Assembly (NCBI RefSeq): GCF_007097385.1
Contig: NZ_VJZS01000019.1
Span: forward strand, 1 to 64,000
Direction of reading: 5' to 3'
Origin: Flavobacterium sp. ZT3R18
GTDB taxonomy: Bacteria > Bacteroidota > Bacteroidia > Flavobacteriales > Flavobacteriaceae
DNA length: 64,000 bases
Position 1 is the first letter of the stretch; every line of letters begins with the position of its first letter. Positions 7,399 through 16,421 of this stretch are shown one piece after another. The translations under genes were made by a program, and so were the position numbers. The notes beneath the pieces are model-generated. The model did not search any database, was not told the DNA's origin, and was given only the letters and a program-made list of their open reading frames with translations.

Positions 7399-10300
7399 GT
7401 GAAAAACGTATTTGTTTTTATTTTATTTTTTATTGCAAGTGTATCGCAAGCTCAAAGTCCACAATTAACCGTAAAAGGAAATGACTCCATTCAAGTAAAA
7501 ATGAGTCAACTACTGGTTAATGTAAAAATTGTGGGTAATATAGCGTACACAACTGCCGAAATGCATTTTTTTAATAAAAGCACTAGACAAATGGAAGCCG
7601 AATTATTGTTTCCGTTGCCCGAAGGAGTCTCGGTCTCTCGTTATGCCATAGATATTAATGGAAAAATGAGGGAAGCAGTCCCTGTAAATAAAAATAAAGG
7701 AAAGCAAGTATTTGAAGCTGTTGAGCATCGAAGAGTTGACCCGGGCTTGCTCGAAAAAGTGGAAGGGAATAACTTTAAAACCCGAATTTATCCTATTCTG
7801 CCTAATGGGGAACGAATTGTTTTGATTGGGTACGAACAGGAATTGTCAAGTTATGATGCAACTAATTTAGCCTATCAATTGGTTAGCAAATATGCTCAAA
7901 AGTTAGATGTTTTTGAAGTCAACATTAATGTATTAGGAGCAACATCAAATCCTATTGTAATGAATGGAGATCAAGCTTCGTCTATGGAAAAAGCAATCGA
8001 ATCTAGTTGGAGTCAATCGTATGTTACCTCAATAAAGAAAATCAATTACCAACCTTCGGAAAAATTATTGCTTAAAATTCCTATTCAGCAAGAAATTCCA
8101 AGTGTAGTAATGCAATCTGTCGATGATCAACATTTTTTTTATGCCAATACTGTTGTTGAGAGTAGTAAAATCAAGAAGAAAAATCCAAATTCTATTGGGT
8201 TGATTTGGGATGTTTCATTGAGTTGTAAAAACAGAGATTTGAAAAAAGAATTGGATCTCTTGGATAATTATTTCAAACAGATTAAAAATACCCAAGTAAC
8301 CTTGTATTTATTGAGTTATAATTTTGAAAAAAATCAAATATTTACAATCTCAAACGGCGATTGGTCTGTACTCAAAACTAAACTCGAAAACACCAAATAC
8401 GATGGAGGAACCCGCTTTTCGCAAATAAAATTACCAACTCACGATGAATATCTTTTCTTTACCGATGGACTTTCTTCTTTGAGCAACAATCAGCTTGATA
8501 AAACCAATAAACCTATTTACACGATTAGTTCTTTAGTGTCTTCGGATTACGCTTTCTTGAATTATAATTCCTTGAAAACCGGTGGTAGTTTTATCAACCT
8601 GAATCAATTAAACACCACTCAGGCAGTTGATAAAATGGTGTATTCGAGTTTGAAATTTTTAGGAATAAAAGAAAATTATTTGGTAACTGAAATATATCCG
8701 TCAATAGGAACTGCTGTATCGGGGAATTTCAGTGTATCGGGTATTTCATTGAAACCAAAGAACGAAATCGTATTGCTTTTTGGCTACGATGATAAAGCGA
8801 TTATAGAAAAAAAAATCTCCTTGGATGCTGACAGACAAAACACTAAGGAGGTGAATCTTGAGAAACTTTGGGCGCAAAAAAAGATAGCCAATCTAGAACT
8901 TCAATACAAACAAAATGCCGAAGAAATAGAAACAATGGGGAAAAAGTATGGCATCATTACCCAAAATACGTCTCTTATAGTTCTTGAAAATATCAGTGAT
9001 TACATTGCTTATGATATTGTTCCTCCTACAGAATTGAGAGCCGAATTTGACCGTATTGTAAAAGGACAGCGTGACAGTCAGTTAGCAGAGCAACACAACA
9101 ATTGGGATAATATTGAAGATTACAGATATAAATTGCAGTCGTGGTGGAATAAAAACACAAAATACACTGCGGCAGTACCTTTGAGAAAATCTAAAAAAAA
9201 GTCAGATCAAGTTGGATTTGTGCGGCCAGTAGTCGCAAGAGCAGAGGAAATGACTGAAACGATAAAAGGAGATCCTGATGCTGAAATGACAGTAGAGGCA
9301 GTAAGTGTTAGCTTCGATGCTACACCACCACCACCACCACCAGCGAGGGCAGAAGAGTCACCAAAAATAGAGGAACTAAAAGACAAAAAAGTAGGTTCAG
9401 AAAGCATAGGAAATGATGAGCGTTTACAAGAAGTAGTTGTTGTTGCTTATGGAAATAAGAAAAGTGAATCGGCGGTTATTTCAAATGATTTGTCAGGAAA
9501 AGTAGAAGGTGTAAATATTACTAATTCAGAGGATTCTGGTGCTGTAAATAAAATAGTAGCTGATAGTATTTCTAATTTAAATAAAAATAATGATAGCACG
9601 ACAAAAGTGAACTCTTGGAATCCCGATAGGATGTATCTAAAAGTATTGACAGCTGCACCAGCAGAAAAAAAATATGAAGTCTATTTAGAATTGAGAGCCA
9701 CACAGGAAAATAATCCGAGTTTTTATTTTGATGTGGCCAACTATTTTTACAATACGGGTAATAAACAAAAAGCATTGTTGGTTTTGAGTACTATTGCCGA
9801 TTTGGGTCTAGAAAATCATCAATTATATAAATCACTCACTTATGTACTTCGTCAATGGGAAGCTTATGAAGATGCTTTGTTTACTGCCAGTCAGGTGGTA
9901 AAATGGCGTTCGCATGAACCGCAAAGCCACAGAGATTTAGGCTTAACGCTAGAAGATAATAAACAATACCAAGCGGCTTTTGATGAACTTACGAAAGCAT
10001 TAGAGGTTAATTATTATGGAGAAATGAGCGGACAATACGCAGGTGTTGAAGATATTATTTTGATGGACATTAACAGATTGGTAACCGATCATCCTAACGT
10101 GAATACAGAAAAATTAGATAAGAAGTATTTAAATAAAATGCCTGTTGGAATAAGAATAATATTGAATTGGAACCAAATGGATACTGATATCGATTTGCAT
10201 ATCATAGAACCAACCAACGAGGAATGTTATTATGGACACACAGATACTGAAGCCGGAGCAAGATTTTCTAAAGATTTTACTCAAGGTTATGGGCCGGAAC

Positions 10301-10506
10301 AATATTTGTTGCGAAATACCATCAAAGGAAAATACCTGATAAAAACCAATTATTTTGGAGAAAGTACACTCACGCAAAATGGCCCCGCAACGATTATGGT
10401 AGAGATTTACACTCAAAAGAACGGGAAAACGGAACGTAAACTACAAACTATACAATTAGGTCAAATCAAAGAAAATCAAGATTTGGCTAAAATTATGATT
10501 GATTAG
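7399..10506 (+). CDS. VIT and vWA domain protein with C-terminal DUF2135
   Basis: A 1035-residue exported protein starting at GTG, with signal peptide FVFILFFIASVSQAQ. Order of parts: a VIT domain (about 20-150, as in inter-alpha-trypsin inhibitor heavy chains), a von Willebrand A-like domain (about 230-400, beginning near SIGLIWDVSLS), a coil-rich linker, a run of seven prolines near 640, a peptide LQEVVVVAYGNKK (from about 677) that looks like the plug start of SusC-type receptors, TPR-like helices (about 760-890), and a DUF2135 domain (about 915-1025, NWNQMDTDIDLHIIEP). VIT/vWA/DUF2135 combinations are known in Bacteroidota and are thought to bind proteins; the function here is unknown. 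A terminator follows, so it is probably monocistronic. Confidence 0.88.
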   Translation: MKNVFVFILFFIASVSQAQSPQLTVKGNDSIQVKMSQLLVNVKIVGNIAYTTAEMHFFNKSTRQMEAELLFPLPEGVSVSRYAIDINGKMREAVPVNKNKGKQVFEAVEHRRVDPGLLEKVEGNNFKTRIYPILPNGERIVLIGYEQELSSYDATNLAYQLVSKYAQKLDVFEVNINVLGATSNPIVMNGDQASSMEKAIESSWSQSYVTSIKKINYQPSEKLLLKIPIQQEIPSVVMQSVDDQHFFYANTVVESSKIKKKNPNSIGLIWDVSLSCKNRDLKKELDLLDNYFKQIKNTQVTLYLLSYNFEKNQIFTISNGDWSVLKTKLENTKYDGGTRFSQIKLPTHDEYLFFTDGLSSLSNNQLDKTNKPIYTISSLVSSDYAFLNYNSLKTGGSFINLNQLNTTQAVDKMVYSSLKFLGIKENYLVTEIYPSIGTAVSGNFSVSGISLKPKNEIVLLFGYDDKAIIEKKISLDADRQNTKEVNLEKLWAQKKIANLELQYKQNAEEIETMGKKYGIITQNTSLIVLENISDYIAYDIVPPTELRAEFDRIVKGQRDSQLAEQHNNWDNIEDYRYKLQSWWNKNTKYTAAVPLRKSKKKSDQVGFVRPVVARAEEMTETIKGDPDAEMTVEAVSVSFDATPPPPPPARAEESPKIEELKDKKVGSESIGNDERLQEVVVVAYGNKKSESAVISNDLSGKVEGVNITNSEDSGAVNKIVADSISNLNKNNDSTTKVNSWNPDRMYLKVLTAAPAEKKYEVYLELRATQENNPSFYFDVANYFYNTGNKQKALLVLSTIADLGLENHQLYKSLTYVLRQWEAYEDALFTASQVVKWRSHEPQSHRDLGLTLEDNKQYQAAFDELTKALEVNYYGEMSGQYAGVEDIILMDINRLVTDHPNVNTEKLDKKYLNKMPVGIRIILNWNQMDTDIDLHIIEPTNEECYYGHTDTEAGARFSKDFTQGYGPEQYLLRNTIKGKYLIKTNYFGESTLTQNGPATIMVEIYTQKNGKTERKLQTIQLGQIKENQDLAKIMID

Positions 10507-10528
10507 CACAGATTCTTTTCGAACCATA

Positions 10529-10558
10529 AAAAGGCTTTCATTTCCGAAAGCCTTTTTT
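10529..10558 (+). terminator. Terminator of the VIT/vWA gene
   Basis: AAGGCTTTC and GAAAGCCTT form a stem around a short loop and are followed by a T-run. Confidence 0.85.
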
Positions 10559-10615
10559 ATTCAACTATAATTACGAAGCTAAAATGAGTAGAATGGCAAG
10601 GAACAATTGTCCATA

Positions 10616-11284
10616 CTATTTCATGTTTTTCAACGCTTCTTTCTCACTCAATTTTTTTAAATTAGAGTTGGAAACATAATTCCTTACCGCTTCGGGATTT
10701 GTTTTGGCGTATTCTCGCAACGACCAGCCAATGGCTTTTTGTATGAAAAATTCAGTTGACGTTTTATGCTTTTCGCAGACCAATTTTAATACAACAAAAT
10801 TTGTTTTTTCTTTATAACCCAACTGAAAAAGAATGGAACTTCGATTGAGCCACATGTTTTCGGAATTAGAGAATTTGAGAATCGCGGAATCTGTTTCTTC
10901 AGGGAATTGCAGTAAATAGTTTCCCAATAGATATTTGGCCAAAAAATCGACGCTGTCCCACCACGAGTTAGTAATAATTAACTTTTCAATAAGTTGAATA
11001 TCCTCTTTTATGTATTTTCGATTTAGTTCTTGTATCAGAATTTCAACAGCACAGTAGTGAAATTCTCGTTGCTGTTTTTGAAATAATTCTAATGCAATTT
11101 CTCTTGCTTTTAGAGAAACTTCCTGCTGATTTGCTTTCCATAATTTTTTTAAAATTTGTCTTCTTTCAGCTGTTTTTATTCCAAAAAAAGGAAAAATAGT
11201 TCTCATGTATTTTGACATGGTAACAGCATTTTTGGTGTTGCTATTTTCATTAAAAGACTTTTCTAATTCATCGCTGAAGCTCAC
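10616..11284 (-). CDS. DNA alkylation repair protein, AlkD-like
   Basis: A 222-residue all-helical protein built of HEAT-like repeats. Conserved blocks of the family are present: TNSWWDSVDFLA, MWLNRSSILFQL and FFIQKAIGWSLREYAKTNP, the last containing the Trp/Arg surface that faces DNA. Members excise bulky or cationic N3/N7-alkylated bases without flipping them. The length matches the family (about 220-240). No operon partner is visible; the neighbour at 11431 is separated by a large palindrome. Confidence 0.88.
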   Translation of the reverse strand: MSFSDELEKSFNENSNTKNAVTMSKYMRTIFPFFGIKTAERRQILKKLWKANQQEVSLKAREIALELFQKQQREFHYCAVEILIQELNRKYIKEDIQLIEKLIITNSWWDSVDFLAKYLLGNYLLQFPEETDSAILKFSNSENMWLNRSSILFQLGYKEKTNFVVLKLVCEKHKTSTEFFIQKAIGWSLREYAKTNPEAVRNYVSNSNLKKLSEKEALKNMK

Positions 11285-11331
11285 GTAATTTGATTTTTTT
11301 GGTATTTGTATTGTATTTAAAAGACTAAAAG

Positions 11332-11402
11332 ATACCTAACAGGTTAAAAGAAACCTGTTAGGATAGCGCTTCCTAACAGGTTTCTTTTAACCTGTTAGGT
11401 AT
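11332..11402. repeat. Perfect 32-bp inverted repeat, nested palindrome
   Basis: Arms 11332-11363 and 11371-11402 are exact reverse complements around the 7-nt loop TAGCGCT. Each arm is itself a smaller palindrome (CCTAACAGGTT ... AACCTGTTAGG), so the core unit occurs four times. It lies between two minus-strand genes and could act as a terminator for the alkylation repair gene, but the nested structure is more like a dispersed palindromic repeat. Confidence 0.8.
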
Positions 11403-11430
11403 AAATATCTTAATCTAAATAACATTTGGA

Positions 11431-13116
11431 CTAAAACCCCACCGCTTTATTATCCGCTCTTTTATCCGCTCCTCCTTCTAATTTCCCATTTGGAAGCACC
11501 AGAATCGCATCAACTTGACCAATTATTTCTTTGTCTTTTTCATTGATGATATACCCTTTCTTTGTTAAATCTTCGAGTAATGATTTTGAAAAGGAATTGG
11601 GCTCAAAAACAACTTCATCAGGTAACCATTGATGATGAAAGCGTGGAGCATTGACTGCTTCCTGCATGCTCAAATTAAACTCATAGACATTCAAAATAGT
11701 TTGCAATACCGAAGTGATAATAGTAGATCCTCCCGGAGTTCCCACAACCATAAAGAGTTGACCGTTTTTCTCTACGATGGTTGGCGACATAGAACTCAAC
11801 ATTCTTTTTTCGGGAGCAATGCTATTGGCTTCCGTTCCGGTAAGTCCATATAAATTGGGTACTCCCGGTTTGGCGCTAAAATCATCCATTTGGTTGTTTA
11901 AAAAGAAACCCAATTCATCACAATAAATTTTAGAACCATAATTATCATTCAAAGTTGTAGTGACTGAAACAGCATTCCCTTGTGCATCCACTATCGAATA
12001 ATGGGTAGTTTGCTTGCTCTCGTAACCTTGAATTATACCATGAGCAACGTCGGCAGATTTTGTGGCTTTATCGAATGAAAAATCACTCATTCTGTTTTTT
12101 AAATAAGTTGGATCTTGCATTTCTTTAATTGGAAGTTTTACAAAATCGGGATCCCCCAAGAAATAGTTTCTATCGGCATAGGCTCTTCTTTCGGCCTCTG
12201 TAATTACCTGAATGGCTTTCTTACTATTGTGTCCCATTTCGGCAAGATCATAAGGTTCAATCATTTTCATGATTTGATTCAAACAGATTCCGCCACTACT
12301 GGGAGGCGACATAGAGGTAATCTTTAAATCTTTGTATTCAAAAGTGATTGGAGTTCTCCATTTTGCTTGGTATTTGGCCAAATCTTCAAGAGTTATAATT
12401 CCTCCTTTTTTATTTAAAAATGAAACCAATTTTTGCCCAGTTTCCCCTTTATAAAATTCAGCTGCACCGTTTTTTGAGATTCGTTTCAATGTTTCCGCCA
12501 AAGCTAAATATTTGATGGTATCATTTACTTTATACACTTTCGAAAATAGACTATTTGGTCCATTTGCTTTTATGAAAGAAGCTCTGTAATCTGCTAAACT
12601 CTGTGCTTGATGTTGTGTAACGACAACACCTCTTTCTGCTAAAGCAATGATAGGTTTTAGAATCTCACTTATTGGTAACGAACCATATTTTTTATGTACT
12701 TCAAATACACCGGCAATCGTTCCAGGAATTCCTGAGGCTAATGCAGTTTCGGTACTTTTTCCCTCAATCACATTTCCTTTTTCATCCAAGTACATGTTCT
12801 TTGATGCTGATAGAGGCGCTTTTTCCCTGTAATCTATGGCACCAGTTTCTCCATTGGCTTTTCTAAAAACCATAAATCCTCCGCCTCCAATATTTCCTGC
12901 CTGTGGATGGCTTACCGCCAAAGCTAATTCGGTGGCAACCATGGCATCAAAAGCATTTCCGCCTTTTTTTAAGATTTCTGCTCCAATCTTGGAAGCTTCT
13001 TCCCGTGCCGAAACGACCATGGCTTTAGACGTAACCAAACCAGTAGGCTCAACTATTTTTTCATTCGATTTGCAACTTAAAAAAAGGACTGCAAGTAGTA
13101 GGATGTATTTTCTCAT
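11431..13116 (-). CDS. ggt: Gamma-glutamyltranspeptidase (lipoprotein form)
   Basis: A 561-residue Ntn-hydrolase precursor with lipoprotein signal (ILLLAVLFLSC, Cys15), so it is anchored in the envelope. The nucleophile is Thr370 in KQTTHYSIVD, at which the precursor cleaves itself into large and small subunits. Substrate-binding blocks SSMSPTIV and GTPGGSTIITSV follow in the small subunit. The enzyme hydrolyses or transfers the gamma-glutamyl group of glutathione and related peptides. The start codon overlaps the end of the ACP phosphodiesterase gene by 4 bp, so the two are translated from one message. Confidence 0.95.
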   Translation of the reverse strand: MRKYILLLAVLFLSCKSNEKIVEPTGLVTSKAMVVSAREEASKIGAEILKKGGNAFDAMVATELALAVSHPQAGNIGGGGFMVFRKANGETGAIDYREKAPLSASKNMYLDEKGNVIEGKSTETALASGIPGTIAGVFEVHKKYGSLPISEILKPIIALAERGVVVTQHQAQSLADYRASFIKANGPNSLFSKVYKVNDTIKYLALAETLKRISKNGAAEFYKGETGQKLVSFLNKKGGIITLEDLAKYQAKWRTPITFEYKDLKITSMSPPSSGGICLNQIMKMIEPYDLAEMGHNSKKAIQVITEAERRAYADRNYFLGDPDFVKLPIKEMQDPTYLKNRMSDFSFDKATKSADVAHGIIQGYESKQTTHYSIVDAQGNAVSVTTTLNDNYGSKIYCDELGFFLNNQMDDFSAKPGVPNLYGLTGTEANSIAPEKRMLSSMSPTIVEKNGQLFMVVGTPGGSTIITSVLQTILNVYEFNLSMQEAVNAPRFHHQWLPDEVVFEPNSFSKSLLEDLTKKGYIINEKDKEIIGQVDAILVLPNGKLEGGADKRADNKAVGF

Positions 13117-13697
13117 AGCATTATTAATTTTTGATGGGATTGTTTTTTTAAATCTTCAAAGAAAGTGGTAAACTCTTGTTCAAAATCGGTATAATATTCA
13201 ATAAGTTCATGGGTAGCAAACCGCATTTTCGACTCGTTTTTGGTACGACTGTCCATTTGGGTTAAAATTCGATTAATTCCTTCGGTGGTTTGGTAACTCA
13301 CTAACCAATTTTGATTGATCATATAAGGCATCATTCCTTTGGTTCTTTCGGATAAAAACTCATAATTATCCTGTAATGATTGATAAAAACGGGCAACATA
13401 TAACTCTAATTTTTCATCGGAATAGTGACTCCAATTTTTTGCCAAAAAATGATCGTAAAATACATCTACAATAACGCCAGCATAGTGATGATACTTTTCG
13501 TGTAGCCGTTTGGTGCTTTTTCTAAAAACAAGATGAGCATCGGTATAACTGTCTATAAATCGATGCAAAACAATTCCTTTTTGAATTTCTAAAGGATAAC
13601 TTTCAAAATGTTTCCCACGAATTCCATCGGCCATAAGGTTTCCGATTTTTATCAAATCATTGTCTCCAGATAAATAGATGTGGGCTAGGAAGTTCAT
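13113..13697 (-). CDS. Acyl carrier protein phosphodiesterase (AcpH/DUF479)
   Basis: A 194-residue protein beginning MNFLAHIYLSGD, the typical start of this family. His and Asp clusters expected for a metal-dependent phosphohydrolase are present: NLMADGIRG, GIVLHRFIDSYTD and DVFYDHFLAKNW. The enzyme removes the 4'-phosphopantetheine group from holo-ACP. The gene is first in a two-gene operon with the gamma-glutamyltranspeptidase gene (4-bp overlap), a pairing with no obvious metabolic link. Confidence 0.9.
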   Translation of the reverse strand: MNFLAHIYLSGDNDLIKIGNLMADGIRGKHFESYPLEIQKGIVLHRFIDSYTDAHLVFRKSTKRLHEKYHHYAGVIVDVFYDHFLAKNWSHYSDEKLELYVARFYQSLQDNYEFLSERTKGMMPYMINQNWLVSYQTTEGINRILTQMDSRTKNESKMRFATHELIEYYTDFEQEFTTFFEDLKKQSHQKLIML

Positions 13698-13714
13698 TGG
13701 GATTTTAGATTGAA

Positions 13715-13965
13715 GATTAACGATTTTTGATTGCAGATTTTGGCATTAAAATTAATATTGATGATGTTTGCATTCTGTCTTGGTTTGATAAAGATATAAA
13801 AAAATGCAGTATTCTTTAATTATTTAATGGTTGGTAACTTAAAATTCAATTCCTTTTTTGCACTTTACTTCTTATAAAGACAGAAACTTTTTTATATTTG
13901 TCCGAATAAAATAATTCGAAAAATTAAATTGCAAAGTGTAAATCTGCAATCAAAAATCGTTAATC
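13715..13965. repeat. 25-bp perfect inverted repeats flanking a divergent intergenic region
   Basis: Positions 13715-13739 and 13941-13965 are exact reverse complements (left arm begins GATTAACGATTTTTGATTGC). They lie about 200 bp apart, one next to each divergent gene, with the glmM promoter between them. A further partial copy of the unit follows the right arm (TAATCAAAAATCATAATTC). They look like dispersed intergenic repeats. Confidence 0.75.
13893..13900 (+). promoter_or_regulatory. Likely -7 element of the glmM promoter
   Basis: TATATTTG matches the Bacteroidota -7 consensus TAnnTTTG exactly and lies 82 bp before the glmM start. No clear TTTG -33 box is found at the expected spacing. 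Confidence 0.45.
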
Positions 13966-13982
13966 AAAAATCATAATTCATA

Positions 13983-15371
13983 ATGACTTTAATAAAATCA
14001 ATATCTGGAATTCGAGGAACCATAGGAGGGAAAGTTGGAGATAATTTAACTCCGGTTGATGCCGTAAAATTTGCTTCGGCATATGGAACTTGGCTGAAAG
14101 AATATTCAAAAAAAGATAAACTAACGGTTGTAGTAGGTCGTGATGCCCGTATTTCGGGACCTATGATTCACAACTTGGTAATCAATACACTTATAGGATT
14201 AGGAATAGATGTAATAGATTTGGGTCTTTCTACAACGCCTACTGTTGAAGTAGCCGTGCCATTAGAAAAAGCGGATGGTGGTATTATTCTAACCGCTTCC
14301 CATAATCCAAAACAGTGGAATGCCTTGAAATTATTGAATGAAAAAGGAGAGTTTTTGAATGGTGCTGAAGGAGAAAAAATTCTTCAAATTGCCGAAGACG
14401 AAGCTTTCGATTTCTCGGATGTGGATAACTTGGGCGAAATCACTCAAAATGATGCTTACATGGATATTCATATCGATGAAGTATTGAACTTGCCATTAGT
14501 AGATGTTGAAGCAGTAAAAGCAGCCAAGTTTAAAGTTGTTGTTGATGGTGTGAATTCATCGGGAGGGATTATTATTCCAAAATTATTGGAGTTGATGGGT
14601 GTTGAAGTAGTTAAATTATATTGTGAACCTAACGGTCATTTTCCTCACAATCCAGAACCTTTAAAAGAACACTTAACCGATATTTCGGAATTAGTAGTTA
14701 AAGAAAAAGCTCATTTAGGAGTAGTTGTCGATCCAGATGTAGATCGATTGGCTTTCATTTGCGAAGATGGAGAGATGTTTGGAGAAGAATATACTTTGGT
14801 GGCTTGTGCCGACTATGTTTTGAGTAAAACTCCTGGAAATACAGTTTCTAATATGTCGTCTTCCCGTGCCTTGCGTGATGTAACGAACAAACACAACGGA
14901 ACTTACGAAGCCAGTGCGGTAGGCGAAGTAAATGTAGTGGAATTGATGAAAAAGAACAATGCGATCATTGGTGGAGAAGGTAATGGCGGAATCATTTACC
15001 CAGAATCGCATTACGGCCGCGACAGTATGGTAGGTGTGGCTTTGTTTTTGACTCATTTGGCCAACAAGAAAATGTCGGTTTCGGCTTTGCGTGCTTCGTA
15101 TCCTGAATATTATATGAGCAAAAACAAAATTGAATTGACTCCTCAAATAGACGTTGACGCGATTCTTGTTGCCATGACTGAAAAATACAAAAATGAAGAT
15201 ATTACCACTATCGACGGAGTTAAAATTGATTTTGCCGAAAATTGGGTACATTTAAGAAAGTCAAACACAGAACCGATTATTCGTATCTATACGGAAGCAT
15301 CTAGTCAACAATTGGCAGATGATTTGGCTTTGCGAATTATTGATGAAATAAAAGCTGTGGCTGGAATATAA
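13983..15371 (+). CDS. glmM: Phosphoglucosamine mutase
   Basis: A 462-residue alpha-D-phosphohexomutase. The phosphoserine loop is TASHNPKQWN with Ser106, the Mg-binding loop is DPDVDRLA, the sugar loop is GEGNGGIIYP, and the phosphate-binding C-terminal loop is RKSNTEPIIRIYTE. The N-terminus SISGIRGTIGG is the usual GlmM/PMM start. It converts glucosamine-6-phosphate to glucosamine-1-phosphate for UDP-GlcNAc, peptidoglycan and LPS synthesis. In Bacteroidota related mutases are hard to separate by eye, so a phosphoglucomutase/phosphomannomutase role is a lesser alternative. It is followed by its own terminator. Confidence 0.88.
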   Translation: MTLIKSISGIRGTIGGKVGDNLTPVDAVKFASAYGTWLKEYSKKDKLTVVVGRDARISGPMIHNLVINTLIGLGIDVIDLGLSTTPTVEVAVPLEKADGGIILTASHNPKQWNALKLLNEKGEFLNGAEGEKILQIAEDEAFDFSDVDNLGEITQNDAYMDIHIDEVLNLPLVDVEAVKAAKFKVVVDGVNSSGGIIIPKLLELMGVEVVKLYCEPNGHFPHNPEPLKEHLTDISELVVKEKAHLGVVVDPDVDRLAFICEDGEMFGEEYTLVACADYVLSKTPGNTVSNMSSSRALRDVTNKHNGTYEASAVGEVNVVELMKKNNAIIGGEGNGGIIYPESHYGRDSMVGVALFLTHLANKKMSVSALRASYPEYYMSKNKIELTPQIDVDAILVAMTEKYKNEDITTIDGVKIDFAENWVHLRKSNTEPIIRIYTEASSQQLADDLALRIIDEIKAVAGI

Positions 15372-15375
15372 ATTA

Positions 15376-15400
15376 AAACCCGATGAGAGTCGGGTTTTTT
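15376..15400 (+). terminator. Terminator of glmM
   Basis: AAACCCGA pairs with TCGGGTTT around a short loop, followed by T residues. Confidence 0.8.
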
Positions 15401-15459
15401 TATGACTTGTCGGAGGACTGTACGGGAAAGTCGGGAGACATTGTAGATCGGGGGCTAAA

Positions 15460-15578
15460 ACAATAAAGCAACCCGTTATAGAGTTTCTTTTTTGTTTTTA
15501 GTTTAAAAATACTTGGCTTGTGTACACGAGCCAGAGGCATCGCGCTAGCGGAAAAGACGCTCAAGCCAGCTGGGGAGT
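15460..15578. repeat. 119-bp direct repeat, copy A
   Basis: Closely matches 16422-16540 in the same orientation and at equal length. The best conserved part runs from GGCATCGCGCTAG to GACGCTCAAGCCAGC. The left part contains a near-palindrome (CAATAAAGCAACCC ... in copy B also GTTGCTTTATTG). The copies flank the two small genes at 15604-16303. Short open frames through both copies give similar peptides (SPAGLSV, HKPSIFKLKT) but this is explained by the repeat itself. Confidence 0.75.
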
Positions 15579-15603
15579 AATTAACTCTAAGCAATAAATA
15601 AAT

Positions 15604-15771
15604 CTATATTTTATTTTTTAAAACATTTTTCGAAGAATTTTTGCTTTTAAAATTCTTGTTCTGCTCTTTTTTAGATTTTATATATTCACTAATTTCTTTG
15701 CGTTCCAAGTCAGTCAAAGGTTTACTTTGAATAATAAAATCTATTCCTGTTGGTTCTTTAATAAATCCCAT
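15604..15771 (-). CDS. Small protein paired with a GNAT-like gene
   Basis: A 55-residue protein (MGFIKEPTGIDF, then QSKPLTDLERKEISEYIKS) with a very basic, Asn/Lys-rich C-terminus. The start at 15771 is 4 bp after the stop of the GNAT-like gene, so it is probably translated from the same message. The N-terminal block looks structured and selected (FIKEPTGIDFII, PLTDLERKEIS). Its function is unknown. The arrangement of a small gene next to an acetyltransferase inside a repeat-bounded segment resembles toxin-antitoxin or mobile two-gene modules, but nothing in the sequence proves this. Confidence 0.55.
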   Translation of the reverse strand: MGFIKEPTGIDFIIQSKPLTDLERKEISEYIKSKKEQNKNFKSKNSSKNVLKNKI

Positions 15772-15775
15772 AATA

Positions 15776-16303
15776 TTAGTTTTTAAAGTATTTTTCTACT
15801 AAAAATTTAGATGCAGTTGTTTCTATTATCATTCTTTGGTTTTTAAAATGAAATGCTCCCAAAGTTTTCTCGTAATGTTCAATTAATTGTGTTTTTGCCG
15901 TAAAAGCTACAAATCCATCGTATCCTTTTTGAAATGAAAGTTTACAAGCATAAGCCACTAAATTCCCTGCAACTCCTTCATATAATTTGGTTTTACCAAT
16001 ATTAAAAGGAGAGCTTTCAAGTAAATCCATAAAAACATGATCGCTTTCTATTGTTAAACTTAATAATCCTTGAATAATTGTCGGATTGTGCTCAATAGTT
16101 AGCTTATATACTTCTTTTTTTATATCATCAAATTCCGATTTCCAATTGAAATTCCATTCGTTTTTCTTTGAAATATTTTTTAAATCATTTTTTGTCAATA
16201 AAGAAATTTCAGTTTGAAAACTATCTCCAGAAATAGTATTTAGTATAGAATTAGTTAATCTATCTATTATAAAATCCTGTTCAATAATTTTTTTTATTTC
16301 CAT
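15776..16303 (-). CDS. GNAT-like protein of unknown substrate
   Basis: A 175-residue cytoplasmic protein. The segment from about residue 75 (IIQGLLSLTIESDHVFMDLLESSP) through GVAGNLVAYACKLSFQKGYDG and the closing LIEHYEKTLGAFHFKNQRMII follows the strand-helix order of GNAT N-acetyltransferases, with GVAGNLVAYA in the position of the acetyl-CoA loop, although the canonical Q/RxxGxG/A loop is changed. The N-terminal 70 residues are a Lys/Asn-rich region with no recognised domain. It lies first in a two-gene unit with the 55-residue gene and between two copies of a 119-bp repeat, which suggests an inserted module. Confidence 0.55.
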   Translation of the reverse strand: MEIKKIIEQDFIIDRLTNSILNTISGDSFQTEISLLTKNDLKNISKKNEWNFNWKSEFDDIKKEVYKLTIEHNPTIIQGLLSLTIESDHVFMDLLESSPFNIGKTKLYEGVAGNLVAYACKLSFQKGYDGFVAFTAKTQLIEHYEKTLGAFHFKNQRMIIETTASKFLVEKYFKN

Positions 16304-16421
16304 ATTTCAAATTTACAAAATTTTTTTGATTTGAATTTTTCAAACTCTCTTTTAATTAGAAATGCGAATCAGGAGTTGCAAATCTATTTTTGGTGTCGAC
16401 ATTCTTGAAGAGCTGGTGAAT

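Noticed and set aside
14715..15251. 178-residue minus-strand frame inside glmM
   Set aside because: Antisense to the catalytic and sugar-binding loops of glmM, which clearly is the coding strand.
15400..15594. Small protein with SPAGLSV peptide
   Set aside because: The frame runs through a 119-bp repeat and a similar peptide arises in the second copy because the DNA is repeated; composition and lack of upstream signals argue against a gene.
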